A DNA stretch of 64,000 bases from Pithys albifrons albifrons (lineage: Eukaryota; Chordata; Aves; Passeriformes; Thamnophilidae), in the NCBI RefSeq assembly GCF_047495875.1, contig NC_092459.1:13272965-13336964 (forward strand). Direction: 5' to 3'. A program made the position numbers and the translations under genes. This document shows, piece by piece, positions 13,401-22,100 of the stretch; the first letter of the stretch is position 1; every line of letters starts with the position of its first letter. The notes below the pieces were generated by a model. The model saw only the letters and a list, made by a program, of their open reading frames with translations. It did not search any database and was not told the DNA's origin.

Positions 13401-16400
13401 GGCTGGTATTGTGAGCAGAAAGCAGTAACTGACAGAACACTAAAACACAATTTTTCAGAAAATGGGTTATAGGGAAATTAGTTAAAAGATTGCAGAGACA
13501 AAAGATAGAGAAGTACCAAAACACCTTAAAGAAAAAAAAATTTAAAAACCTGAATATATCTATGGGATAGAAAAGAAATACACACCCCCCACCCCGAAGA
13601 ACAAACCCATGCTTTTTAACATCAAAGTCATGACTGACAGCTCTGCTACTGGCTAAGAAAGTGCTTATTCTTCAAAGCTGCTGTGTTTGTGAACAACTAG
13701 CTTTGCAGATATAACAGCAACCTTTTCCCACTCCAAACAGGAGGCGTAGAGCAAATTTATTATAAAACAGAACTTCCTCCTGCATTTCCCATTGTATTTA
13801 CGGGTCCTGTTCAACTTTCATCTCCTTGGGTGGGGTTTGAGGGGGGAAGTCTTCTATTTCTGATAGAATGTCAAGTACTGCAGCAGCAAACAGGCCTGAA
13901 AACTTTACTGTTTCCAACCAGTTCCTCCAATTCACTATATACAAATACCCTTTATTTACATTGAAAAACTGGTTTTCAGATAGTTCAGTTCACTGCTCCT
14001 ACCTGAGATCTTGCTCATGGATGAGGCAAAGCTGCAGTCAGTCTGCAGCTCCCCCTCACTTTCAGAGAGGGACAGCAAGTGCAGAATGCTGGGTCTTTCT
14101 GGGTCACTGTCCACATCAGTACTGCTCTCACATACCTGTTTTTTGTAAATGCATATTTGTATTAGCTACTGTTAGTTACTGTTTCAATCTTAACAAACTA
14201 CCTAAAGCACAAGAAATGCAAAATCAACAGTAAACGTTAAAATCCAAATTGTTCATTTCTCTACAAATCAACAGTATGTGAAGAAACCTTGGGGAGAAAA
14301 AAGTATTTTTAAAAGATTTCTCAGAAGACTTCTAGTGATTACATTTCAATCTGCCATAATTATCAGAGAGCTGGCAGCACACAGAATGAAAGCTGGGTAA
14401 AATAAGTAACTTCATGAGAACAGGCAGGAAAGGATGGCAGCTGCTGATACATTTTGCATTGTGATTTCTATCTGATTATCTCTCTCAAAACAAAGCAACA
14501 TTTTAAAATAAGTAGTTTCAAATACTCACAGAAATATTTGTCTCTTGAAATAGGTAAAAAACCCACCAGAAGTAACATGAAATCCTTTATAGTGAAGTGA
14601 CAGTATTACCAGCGAGATACGTATCTTGAACACAGAAGGTTTCAGTCATTGTTTTAAAAAAGATACAAAACATCTCATGGGATTGGAGCTTTCACTTACT
14701 GACAAGGCTTTGACAGTTTCCCCAGCTGGTCTGTTGCAATATGCTTGTTTGCTCTTCTGCAGGTAACACCTCCAAAAACTCCACAGAACTTCATCCTTAT
14801 AAATACAAATGGATGGTTAGAACAAAGTTTACAGGATCATTAATTGCTGAGAAAACAGAGTCTAACTCAGGAATCTGAGTAATATTCCATTTCTATTTTT
14901 ACTAATTGTGATTTATAAAATATTTTTTAAAATTACCAGAGATAAAAAATTTTATTTTATACAGTCAATGTCTTTAAGCAGGAAGTTGTTTGAGTAACCT
15001 TAAAAATTTAAATTTTTTAAAATAACACCTTCTGTAACACAAAGAACTCACTCTGACATCTACATACCTTCATTTGTGGACATACTCCTAATGCTTCTAA
15101 AGCTTCAGCTTGTTTCTTGAGTACAAGTTGAAAGCCTTCACAAATATACCATTCACAGCCTCTATCTAAGAAAAAAAAGGGGCTTTCTGTTTGCTTGTAC
15201 TGTTTTGGGTTTCTTTAACCTTATGCACACTTATTTCCACTTAATATTCTGTTCCTTTGGTACCAGGACAAAGACATGTCTCTCTGTTTAAGACTTTCAG
15301 ATCCTAGTGCATAGACCAGCTCCACTGAATACTCCATTAACTTCCATTTACTTGCAGCCTTAAACAAGAAGAAAGTTACTGAACAAGCACTGTTCTTCAC
15401 ACATTTCCCAAGAATAATATATTTCACTATAACATCTGGCATGGCATTTGTAATCCAGTGGAGTATTGTTAAATGACCAGTTTTAAAATAACTGAGAACC
15501 TGCCACTAAAAAATGAAATATGATCATTTCTTTTCCATTCCAGGCACAGAAACCTGGAACATTACAGTCATGAGTCAGGCAGAAAACAACCAATACCACC
15601 TTGTGCTTCACCATTCTCTCCCACAGAACCACACACGTTTAAATGAAAGAAACTTTCTCAGATATTCTGAGCTTCCAGCAAATCTTCACACAACATGAAT
15701 TTCTTAAGGAGTGGGCCTGCTCCAATCTATTTCCTAATTTTTCAGGCTGCATTAAATCTTCCTTTCCCCCTTACCTCTCTCTGTTTACTTATATCCTTTT
15801 CCACAGGTTTTTGGGTTTAGAAATTTTCTCTGCATTTCTCAGCTCCCTTTTCATTCCCTCCACACCTGTTCTTCATTACCATTCCTCCCAACCACACCTT
15901 GCCTCTTGCCATCTGGTGAGTTACCTGCCCAAAGCTTCTGCCCTGCTTCAGTGATGCTGCCCTTAACTGTTAACCATAGATACAGTTTACTCCTAGAAAT
16001 GCATGAAAATACAGTGTAATGTGACTGCACCCACAGAAAGGTCTGTGTGAAACTAGGGATTTTTTTCTTAAGAAGCCTGGGGACTGACTAATGACCTTCC
16101 CGACAGGAGAAACAAAAAGCATGAACTGCTGAGTACATAGCCCTGACTTTTGGAGCAATACATGATAAGGACAAGTGGAAGTGTTCAGGTTGTTTCACCC
16201 CTCCCTTCACTTCCACACAATTGCTCTTTTCAAAGGAATGTAGCAATCCACTGACACAGAAGCAGAGCAATAGTAGATCAGCACATCAGAGATGAAGATA
16301 ACCCTAAGCTTCATTTGGCACTGTAATGCAGCTTTATTTCTCAAAGTGGACACAATAATAGGAGATCTATCCAGTCATTACAGAACACACACACAGCTCC

Positions 16401-18448
16401 AGCAGCAGCCTTACCATGATATTCTTATGGCATAGACCCTCACACACAATGACCATTATTCTTCTAAATCATGAAATTAAACGTATGAAAGTGACTCTGG
16501 ATGAAAGATGTAATATTGGTTCAGCTACTGGAACTCCACGAAATCTGTCCATGCAGTGTGTAGGTCACAAGTACCTGTAACATAAGCCACTCTGAAACTC
16601 TAAGAGCTGGAGCACCATCATATCTCACTCTCCAAGACAAACAAGTTCTCCAGTTTTGTGATAGCCATCACAAGGAAGGAAGAAAGGGATCACCACACCT
16701 GAATTCACGCCATCAGTGTCTTTGGTCAGTATTCACTACCACAATCAAAGTAGCAATAAGTAACACACAGATTTGTTCAATCAAAAAACCCCAAACATCA
16801 CTGGGCTCACAGTGGTCAGTTGTGGCTCAGAAAGTTACCCAAAGTGATGGCTGAAGGTTGTAACAGCATTTGGGGGGTGTATTTTGTTTCCACTCCTACA
16901 GTCTTTCCTAGTTATCTGCTTTTGGTCTCCACCAGTCCTAATGGCTGAACAGCCATTCATGCAAAACACACAGAGAAACCCATACATACCATTGTTTTCC
17001 TGCTTTCTTAAACCTTTGGAGATTGTCTGGACTCTTGAATTAGTCATAAAATCAGTGTTTACAACTTCTCTAGTTCTCTGCAAAACAGGAACATTATCTT
17101 AGCAAGAAAAAAAGACTGGCCTAACTTGCATAGATTGCCCCATCATAAAACATAATGGAGAAACTTAGTCAAATTTCTTTAATTAAAGGGAGACAGGACA
17201 TTCTGAACTTTTCATTCAGAAATTGCAAAAATAGAGAATAATTTTCATGGTCATATGGGGACGTGCATAAGGGTTTGCCTACATTTGTACTGCACAGCTG
17301 TACAGCAACACCCAGGCAAAGCTTCTGAGGCACCCAGACAGCAGCCCAGCACTGCAGCTACAGCACCACAGCAGGCCACAATGGCTCACTCCAAATTCTG
17401 TGATTTCAAGAAACATTAGTTTTAAACAGTGTCAAGCAAAGCATGAAAAGTAAGAATAACAACACTGCCTTCCACTTCTAATGTCAAGGAGAAAAACCTA
17501 ACATTTTCTTAATACAAAACCAAGAAGCACTCAAAATAAACCTTTTCCAAGGCCAGTTTTACCTCAGTAACATTGTGGCAAGATCTGCAATAGTATCTGC
17601 CTCCATCAGTGAGACCCCAGTTGACCTCTGAACACTGGGCACAGCGTTCATTAAAATCTCTCTGCAAAGAAAAGGAAAAAAACCCCAACAGTATTTCATA
17701 AGTGTTCAGGTATAACAAATGGCATTATTACTAGGCTACTGCACAGCTTTTGAGTATTCATAGAGAATAACATTTACGCCTTTTGTGTTAGATCTCGTTG
17801 GTAACAAGTGAGGATCTCCCTTATCAGGTAACTCTAAACATGTAATTTTAGCTGGCGAGCCCTAACAAGTCGTGTGTGTGAGCATTAGGACAAGGGGAAT
17901 GGTGATCCACGCCTCGCACACACGTGGCGTGGCTTTAAAAAGAGCCACTCATCAGAAATCAAAGTGGAGACAAAAACTAGAGCGGAAGGAAAAAGGAAAT
18001 CTCTAGAATTTGCAAAAAAAATTTCTGCAACTTGCAAAGAAAGCCTGCACGAGCTGGGAGAAAGTGAGACTTCCCGGAGACGCCGGAGGGGGATGGAGAA
18101 GTGGGAAACCAATGGATTAAACCAGTGTGGTTTCCAGAGGAGCCCCACACGTTCGTGCTGGGGACGGGCAGCTCCGCCGGGCTGGGGGCGGCACATCCCC
18201 GGCCGGGACCGAGGCGAGGGGCCGCGCAGGGCCTCGCCCGCCGCCTGCGGGCCCCGCTGCGGGCAGGGCCGGGCCGGGCTTAGGGCAGGCAGCGCCCGCC
18301 GGCGCCTCCCCCACTCGCCCCGCAGCCGCCGCACGCCCGGCGGGGAAACGCCGCCCGCGCCCCGCCGGCTGCCCACCAACCCAGCAGACCCCGCCGGCTG
18401 CCCCCAACCCGGCACACCCCCCGGCCCCACCGTGTCCTCCTCGTCCAT
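4372..18448 (-). CDS. TAF1B: TAF1B, RNA polymerase I-specific TBP-associated factor subunit B (5' part, exons 1-8)
   Basis: TAF1B is a subunit of the nucleolar selectivity factor SL1/TIF-IB, which recruits RNA polymerase I to rDNA promoters; it is the TFIIB-related member of that complex. Eight minus-strand exons join in one continuous frame of 263 codons and follow human TAF1B in order: Cys4 zinc ribbon (Cys13, Cys16, Cys31, Cys34), linker, then the start of the cyclin-fold region (about residues 75-263). Matching blocks include [21 protein letters not shown] and the HIPY...[10 protein letters not shown] segment. Every intron is GT-AG and the phases agree at each junction. The human protein is 588 aa, so just under half is present; the rest lies left of the window. 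The start ATG is chosen because MDEEDTRDF lines up without gaps with the human N-terminus. Identity rests on remembered human protein, not on a search. Confidence 0.95.
4472..10629 (-). other. TAF1B intron 7
   Basis: A 6.2 kb AT-rich intron. The flanking exons are consecutive in the human protein, so no exon is missing here. The stretch 5.95-6.7 kb is somewhat richer in GC but shows no gene. An unidentified lysine-rich open frame lies on the minus strand at 8502-8696 (see findings). No clear mobile element was recognised. Confidence 0.75.
10630..10786 (-). CDS. TAF1B: TAF1B coding exon 7
   Basis: 157 bp encoding residues 178-229 plus two bases of codon 230. The acceptor follows a T-rich tract ending CCAAG, and the donor is GTATGA. 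The join with exon 6 gives [13 protein letters not shown], matching human SETSVCSGSLDG, and the end [19 protein letters not shown] followed by LSELLR matches the human cyclin-fold helix. Confidence 0.96.
11170..11285 (-). repeat. Possible MIR-like SINE fragment
   Basis: The string catttgacagataagggaac followed by gaggaaac, and later ctcagctgggga...tgaa, resembles the reverse-oriented MIR phrase order (acagatgaggaaac ... cagctagg). Divergence is high, as expected for an element dating to early amniotes. Recognised by eye. Confidence 0.4.
11720..12062. other. GC-rich intronic island with CpGs
   Basis: About 340 bp much richer in G+C than the AT-rich flanks, containing many CpGs. It is open in several frames on both strands (up to about 138 codons), which is what GC-rich noncoding DNA does by chance because stop codons are rare. 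No protein similarity is recognised, and the flanking TAF1B exons join without it. It could be an internal CpG island, an alternative promoter, or a degraded GC-rich repeat. Confidence 0.5.
14003..14135 (-). CDS. TAF1B: TAF1B coding exon 6 (acidic, fast-changing insert)
   Basis: 133 bp, 44 codons plus one base (residues 134-177 and the first base of codon 178). Acceptor AACAG, donor GTAGGA. The translation is Ser/Asp/Glu-rich, including [10 protein letters not shown] and [10 protein letters not shown]. It occupies the position of a poorly conserved acidic stretch in human TAF1B and is several residues shorter. Homology is weak, but splice signals, phase and position all fit. Confidence 0.85.
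14136..14699 (-). other. TAF1B intron 5
   Basis: 564 bp, AT-rich, GTAAGT donor and AACAG acceptor. Nothing else seen in it. Confidence 0.8.
14700..14795 (-). CDS. TAF1B: TAF1B coding exon 5
   Basis: Exactly 32 codons (residues 102-133), phase 0 at both ends, ATAAG acceptor and GTAAGT donor. It contains the segment [15 protein letters not shown], nearly identical to the human helix. Intron 4 between this exon and exon 4 is only 272 bp. Confidence 0.94.
15068..15165 (-). CDS. TAF1B: TAF1B coding exon 4
   Basis: 98 bp with CTTAG acceptor and GTATGT donor. Two bases complete codon 69 (Asp), then 32 codons give residues 70-101. The run EWYICEGFQ followed by [12 protein letters not shown] matches the first helix of the N-terminal cyclin-fold region in human TAF1B. 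The exon is too small to stand out as an open frame and was found by reading the minus strand. Confidence 0.93.
15166..16989 (-). other. TAF1B intron 3
   Basis: 1.8 kb, moderately AT-rich with pyrimidine-rich patches on the plus strand around 15.7-15.96 kb. The flanking exons share codon 69 (Asp), so no exon is missing. No element recognised. Confidence 0.8.
16990..17077 (-). CDS. TAF1B: TAF1B coding exon 3
   Basis: Encodes residues 40-68 plus the first base of codon 69. It follows a polypyrimidine/TTTTGCAG acceptor and ends at a GTATGT donor. The translation, including REVVNTDF and the GLRKQENN end, matches the linker after the human zinc ribbon. It belongs to the basic, extended linker (B-reader/linker equivalent) rather than to a globular domain. 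Confidence 0.93.
17078..17562 (-). other. TAF1B intron 2
   Basis: 485 bp with a GTAAAA donor and TTTTGCAG acceptor. It has a short cagc-rich stretch near 17.33-17.38 kb and is otherwise featureless. Confidence 0.8.
17563..17661 (-). CDS. TAF1B: TAF1B coding exon 2 (zinc ribbon)
   Basis: This exon has 33 codons, phase 0 at both ends. The acceptor is a TTTGCAG and the donor GTAAAA. It encodes residues 7-39, the whole zinc ribbon: CAQC (Cys13, Cys16) and CRSC (Cys31, Cys34) around [10 protein letters not shown]. It is the best conserved piece in the window and the one that identifies the gene. The ribbon corresponds to that of TFIIB-like factors. Confidence 0.97.
17662..18430 (-). other. TAF1B intron 1
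   Basis: 769 bp. Its 5' half (18.13-18.43 kb) is part of the promoter CpG island and its 3' half is AT-rich. Open frames crossing it on both strands reflect GC richness, not coding. Confidence 0.8.
18431..18448 (-). CDS. TAF1B: TAF1B coding exon 1 (start codon and five codons)
   Basis: Six codons, MDEEDT, ending in phase 0 at a GTGGGG donor. The ATG has a good Kozak context (GCAGCC before it and G after it). Joined to exon 2 it gives MDEEDTRDFNERC, the same length and acidic character as the human N-terminus. An in-frame ATG upstream at about 18487 would add 13 residues that human TAF1B lacks, so it is not preferred. The exon sits inside the CpG island. Confidence 0.85.
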
Positions 18449-18497
18449 GGCTGCCGCACCCGCACCATGACAACGTGCCGGCCCCACCGCGGCCCGT

Positions 18498-18530
18498 CCG
18501 GAAACGGCGGCCCCGGCGCGGGCGTTCCGG
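18498..18530. promoter_or_regulatory. Paired ETS-type motifs in the TAF1B promoter
   Basis: CCGGAA occurs on the plus strand at 18498-18503 and again on the minus strand at 18525-18530, facing inward with 21 bp between them, 50-82 bp upstream of the start codon. Such sites commonly bind GABPA/ELK-type ETS factors in TATA-less CpG promoters. Function is inferred from position and motif. Confidence 0.5.
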
Positions 18531-18596
18531 GCGCCGCGGGGGCCCCTCGTGCAGAGCGCGGCACCGGGGGCCGGGGGGGCCGGGGAGAATGCTTGT

Positions 18597-18815
18597 ATGA
18601 GATATAACGAGGAAATTCTTTACTGTGAGGCCAGTGAAGCACTGGGACAGGCTGGTCAGGGAGGTAGTGGATTGCCCATCCCTGGAAAATCTCAAGGCGA
18701 GGTCGATGGGGCTTTAGCGGCCTGGTCTATGGGAGGTGTCACTGCCCATGGCGGGGGTTTGGGCGAGGTGGTCTGTGAGGTCTGTTCCAGTCCCTTAACA
18801 TTCTGTGATCCTATG
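18597..18815 (+). repeat. CR1 LINE 3' fragment
   Basis: A 5'-truncated CR1 in plus orientation with the usual phrases: gtgaagcactgg, ggtagtggatt, ccatccctgga, gtcactgcccatggc, and a tail ending attctgtgatcctatg, a degenerate form of the CR1 terminal octamer repeat. CR1 is the dominant avian non-LTR retrotransposon and is usually truncated like this. It starts immediately where the TAF1B CpG island ends. Confidence 0.9.
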
Positions 18816-18909
18816 GCATGTTTGCTTCACCTTTGAAGGGGACGTGGCTGCTTCAAGGAGACATGGGGTGTTCCCCCCATGGTGTCCCTGGACCAGAGAG
18901 TGCATGTCC

Positions 18910-19165
18910 CAGAATCACAGGATCAGCCAGGTTGGAAAAGACCTCTGAGGTTACTGAGTCCAACCTATGACCAAACACCACCATGTCAACTACACCATGG
19001 CACTGAGCGCCATATCCAGGCTTTCCTTAAACACCTCTGGGGCAGTGACTCCACCACCTCCCTGTGCAGCCCCTTCCAATGTTTAATCACCCTTTCTGTG
19101 AATAAATTCTTCCTAATGTCAATGTCCAACCTAAACTTCCCCTGGCACAGTTTAAGACTACGACT
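18910..19165 (-). repeat. CR1 LINE 3' fragment, reverse orientation
   Basis: Reads agaatcacaggatc, then aggttggaaaagacctct, gagtccaacc, caccaccatgtc and ccccttccaatg, ending in gtccaacctaaacttcccct and gttaagac-like text, the reverse complement of a CR1 3' end. Its 3' end faces that of the fragment at 18597-18815, with about 95 bp between them. Open frames across it are noncoding shadows. Confidence 0.92.
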
Positions 19166-22100
19166 GCATGTGCAGCCTGAGATTGAGACTGCCTGTGCCC
19201 TGCCAGCCCCAGCCCACGCCATCCTCTGTGCTGAGCTCCTGCATCCTCATCCTCCCATGGCCCTGGCCGGGAACACAGGGCTGGTGCCCACGGAGGCTGC
19301 CCAGGCTGCTGGACTTGGACTGCGACTCCCTGCACAAAAGGAGGCCACAAGAACTCATGTAACTATGTAAAAGTGCTTGCAGGTCCTTGAAGGAGGGAAA
19401 CTATCATCCAAAATTCACTTTCAATTAAAAAACAACACCCAAACCTCCAGATCTTGATGTAGGTCTCTAATTTCTTGCACACTAATAATAATGTTTAAAG
19501 ATGTCTAAACACCAAGATCTGTTATTGCAGTGAATTTGCCCACAAAATTGGAGAAGAGGTTTAGGTCCTTTAAAAAAAAATAAAAGGTCCACTAAGTGAA
19601 AGCATGGGAAAAAATTAAAGCTAAAATATACATAGAAAGAGGTGAGGCTGCTTTGACAGCTGTGGTTACATTGATGTTGGAGGATATGTACAGAGCTAGA
19701 GGGGAACTGTTTATGTTCAAGAAAAAAGTTATTACTCATACCAACTGTGATCTTTTCTCAGTGTGGGATGAACATTTGTAACACCCATTAAAGAGAATTG
19801 CACATGTAATTCCTGCCATGTTAAGAAGGTGATTGTCAACCTCACAGAAATGTAGCTAATACTTTGATGAAACAGATCCTACTTCTGATTTTAATTTCCA
19901 TATTTTTTGTTTGTGGAAATATTGTTCTGGGAAAGCAAGGCCATTTTATGGGACAGAAGGATTTTGATCTGTTTTTAATGTATTTCCAAGGTGAAATACT
20001 ACCTTGAAAAAAATCAGAGCATCTGTATCTGTTGTAAAAGAGGAAGAGTTGTGCTCCACTGTGGAAGGTAAAGCACTGCTGCTGCCGAGAGTGGGGCTCA
20101 TGTGTGAGGCAGTGGGACTGCTCAGTGGATCTAACTAAATCAACTAACTTGTTTAAATTAAGCATGGAAGTGCCACTTTGATGAGGCAGGACCTTGGAGT
20201 TAGGTCTTCTGTTTTCTAATTACAGCTGGTCAATAAAATATTAAATAAAGTGTAATCACAGTACTGCTAATTTGTCAAAACCCAAACTCTTCATATTCAA
20301 TGGCAGCAGTTGCAGATAAACAAGAAAACAAAAAAGGAGTGGGTGACTGTTCAGGGAACTGCATTGGTGTAACTGGGGGCATACTGGTGCAAGGCAGTAA
20401 AGTTTTTGAGCAGGCAAGCCCTTACTTTCTGCTTTTGAAATGCCCACACTGCTTTTCTGAGCTGCATTTTCCATGCAGGTGAAAAAGATGTGAAAAGGTA
20501 CCAAACTCTGGAAGAGAACCAGCACAGGGACTGATGCTGGTATTACTAGTTACTTATTAGTATCCAGGCTCTCTGTGAAGGAAAAGCTTCTATCTGTATT
20601 TCTGAAGTCCATTAACTAATTAGGGTGGACTACTAATCTGGTAGAAAAAAATCCAAGCATAATACAGTTAGCAAGTTTTATATCTATTTCTTAAATATTT
20701 TTTGAAATGACAGGTATAAAACCGGTTTTTCAGCATATAAAATTATGTGTAACCTTTGTCCCTAATTACCAGTTACCCAAGCATACTGATAGGGGTATGA
20801 TAATTTCAAAGCCAGGAGACAGACTGTCTTCCTGCTTTGGCTCACTTTTCTAATTAAGATCATTATGCATAGTAGTCAGATTGATTTGAGGCTTAGATAA
20901 ATAATACGTCCTGTTGTTTCCATTGATTTGAATTTTTAATGAACTGAGTTCCATTGCTGATATCACATTTCTGACTCTTCACTGCAGACTTTCTACATGT
21001 GAAAATGTAAAACCTGCATATTGGACAGAAAGACATGTCCCTTGGCCTGACCTTTGGGATATTGCTCATAAAAATTGTGCTGGCTCCAGGTTACAAACTT
21101 CTGTAACAGAAATTCACCCCAGAATCTTTACTCATTGTCAGACACCTACTACAAAGAGTTAGAGCAGAAAAGCAACCTCAGCTGCTCCAAAGATTGTACA
21201 GATGAATGCAGGGCAGATCTATCAGATTCAAGTTTATGAGAAACATACACAGTTATTAGCACCCACAATTTCATCTTTGCACCATCTCTCCATAGAAGAA
21301 CTCATGTTTAAGAAAAGCAAACAAAAGGGAAATTAGGAGAACAAGAAGTGGATGGCTTCACTCTAACCAATCTTCAGAGGAGACCACACTGTAGAAAGGG
21401 TCAAGGGGAAAAGCTGTGCCAGCAGAGGTGTGGTGGAGGCAAAGGCACAGTGAGTTGTGCAAGGAGCCGGCAGAAGAAGGGACAAAGGTGGGAACAACAG
21501 CAAGGCGTAGGGGTTGCAGCAAGCTCGGCTGGGGAGGATAACCAGGGAGGAGCTGAGCTCAGCAGAGCTTTGAAGGAAGCGACAAGAAGAATGAATTTAA
21601 CGTTACAGCTCAGACACACCCAGCATTGCTTTGTGATAGTTAGTGTTATTATACAGCTTCAGCTCTCAGATTTTATTAGCTAAATAAGTTTCTAGCCCTG
21701 CTATGGAAGACCTGAAGATATTAACTCACATGTCCATAACAACAGAAAGCACATAATTTTTTTTCCCCAAAGTTTACTCAGCTTTTCTTAATATTTTCCT
21801 AGGATGCAAGCAACATGAATTTTGATTTTGATTAACAAAAACATCACTAGTTCACTCAGGAGGGAGAGCAGACTTATCCAGTCATATGCACCAAGTCTGG
21901 GGTTTGCACCACCAGCATCGGCTTTGCACATGTGCTGCAGCCCAGCCTATCTCACACAGTCACGCTGCAGGGCCACAGTCTCATTCCAGTTTTGCCTGTG
22001 ATTCTCTGTCTTGGGTTGAGCTGGCAAAATGCCAGCTGCCCATGCCACAGAGAGCTGGTAATGCTGTTTGGTCACTCAGCCAGGGGTGTTTGGAGACACA

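Larger units (their letters stand above)
10787..14002 (-). other. TAF1B intron 6
   Basis: A 3.2 kb intron containing a faint MIR-like fragment (11.17-11.28 kb), a sharply GC-rich patch (11.72-12.06 kb) and a short CCCT tract near 12984-13000. The rest is AT-rich with no recognisable gene. Exons 6 and 7 join in frame, so no coding exon is expected between them. Confidence 0.75.
18130..18596 (-). promoter_or_regulatory. TAF1B promoter CpG island
   Basis: Dense CpG and very high GC over about 470 bp, spanning exon 1, the first part of intron 1 and about 150 bp upstream of the start codon. No TATA box is visible at a sensible distance, as is typical of housekeeping genes. The island stops abruptly at about 18596, where a CR1 fragment begins, so the core promoter is confined to roughly 18449-18596. 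Divergent transcription to the right is possible but not shown by the sequence. Confidence 0.85.

Noticed and set aside
17885..18695. Overlapping open frames of 120-200 codons on both strands of the CpG island
   Set aside because: They are Gly/Pro/Arg/Ala-rich and present in several frames at once, as expected from GC-rich DNA. One runs into the CR1 fragment. The true coding part here is the 18-base exon 1 of TAF1B.
18879..19370. 163-codon plus-strand frame and several minus-strand frames
   Set aside because: They overlap the reverse-oriented CR1 fragment and carry translated CR1 tail text, not a gene.
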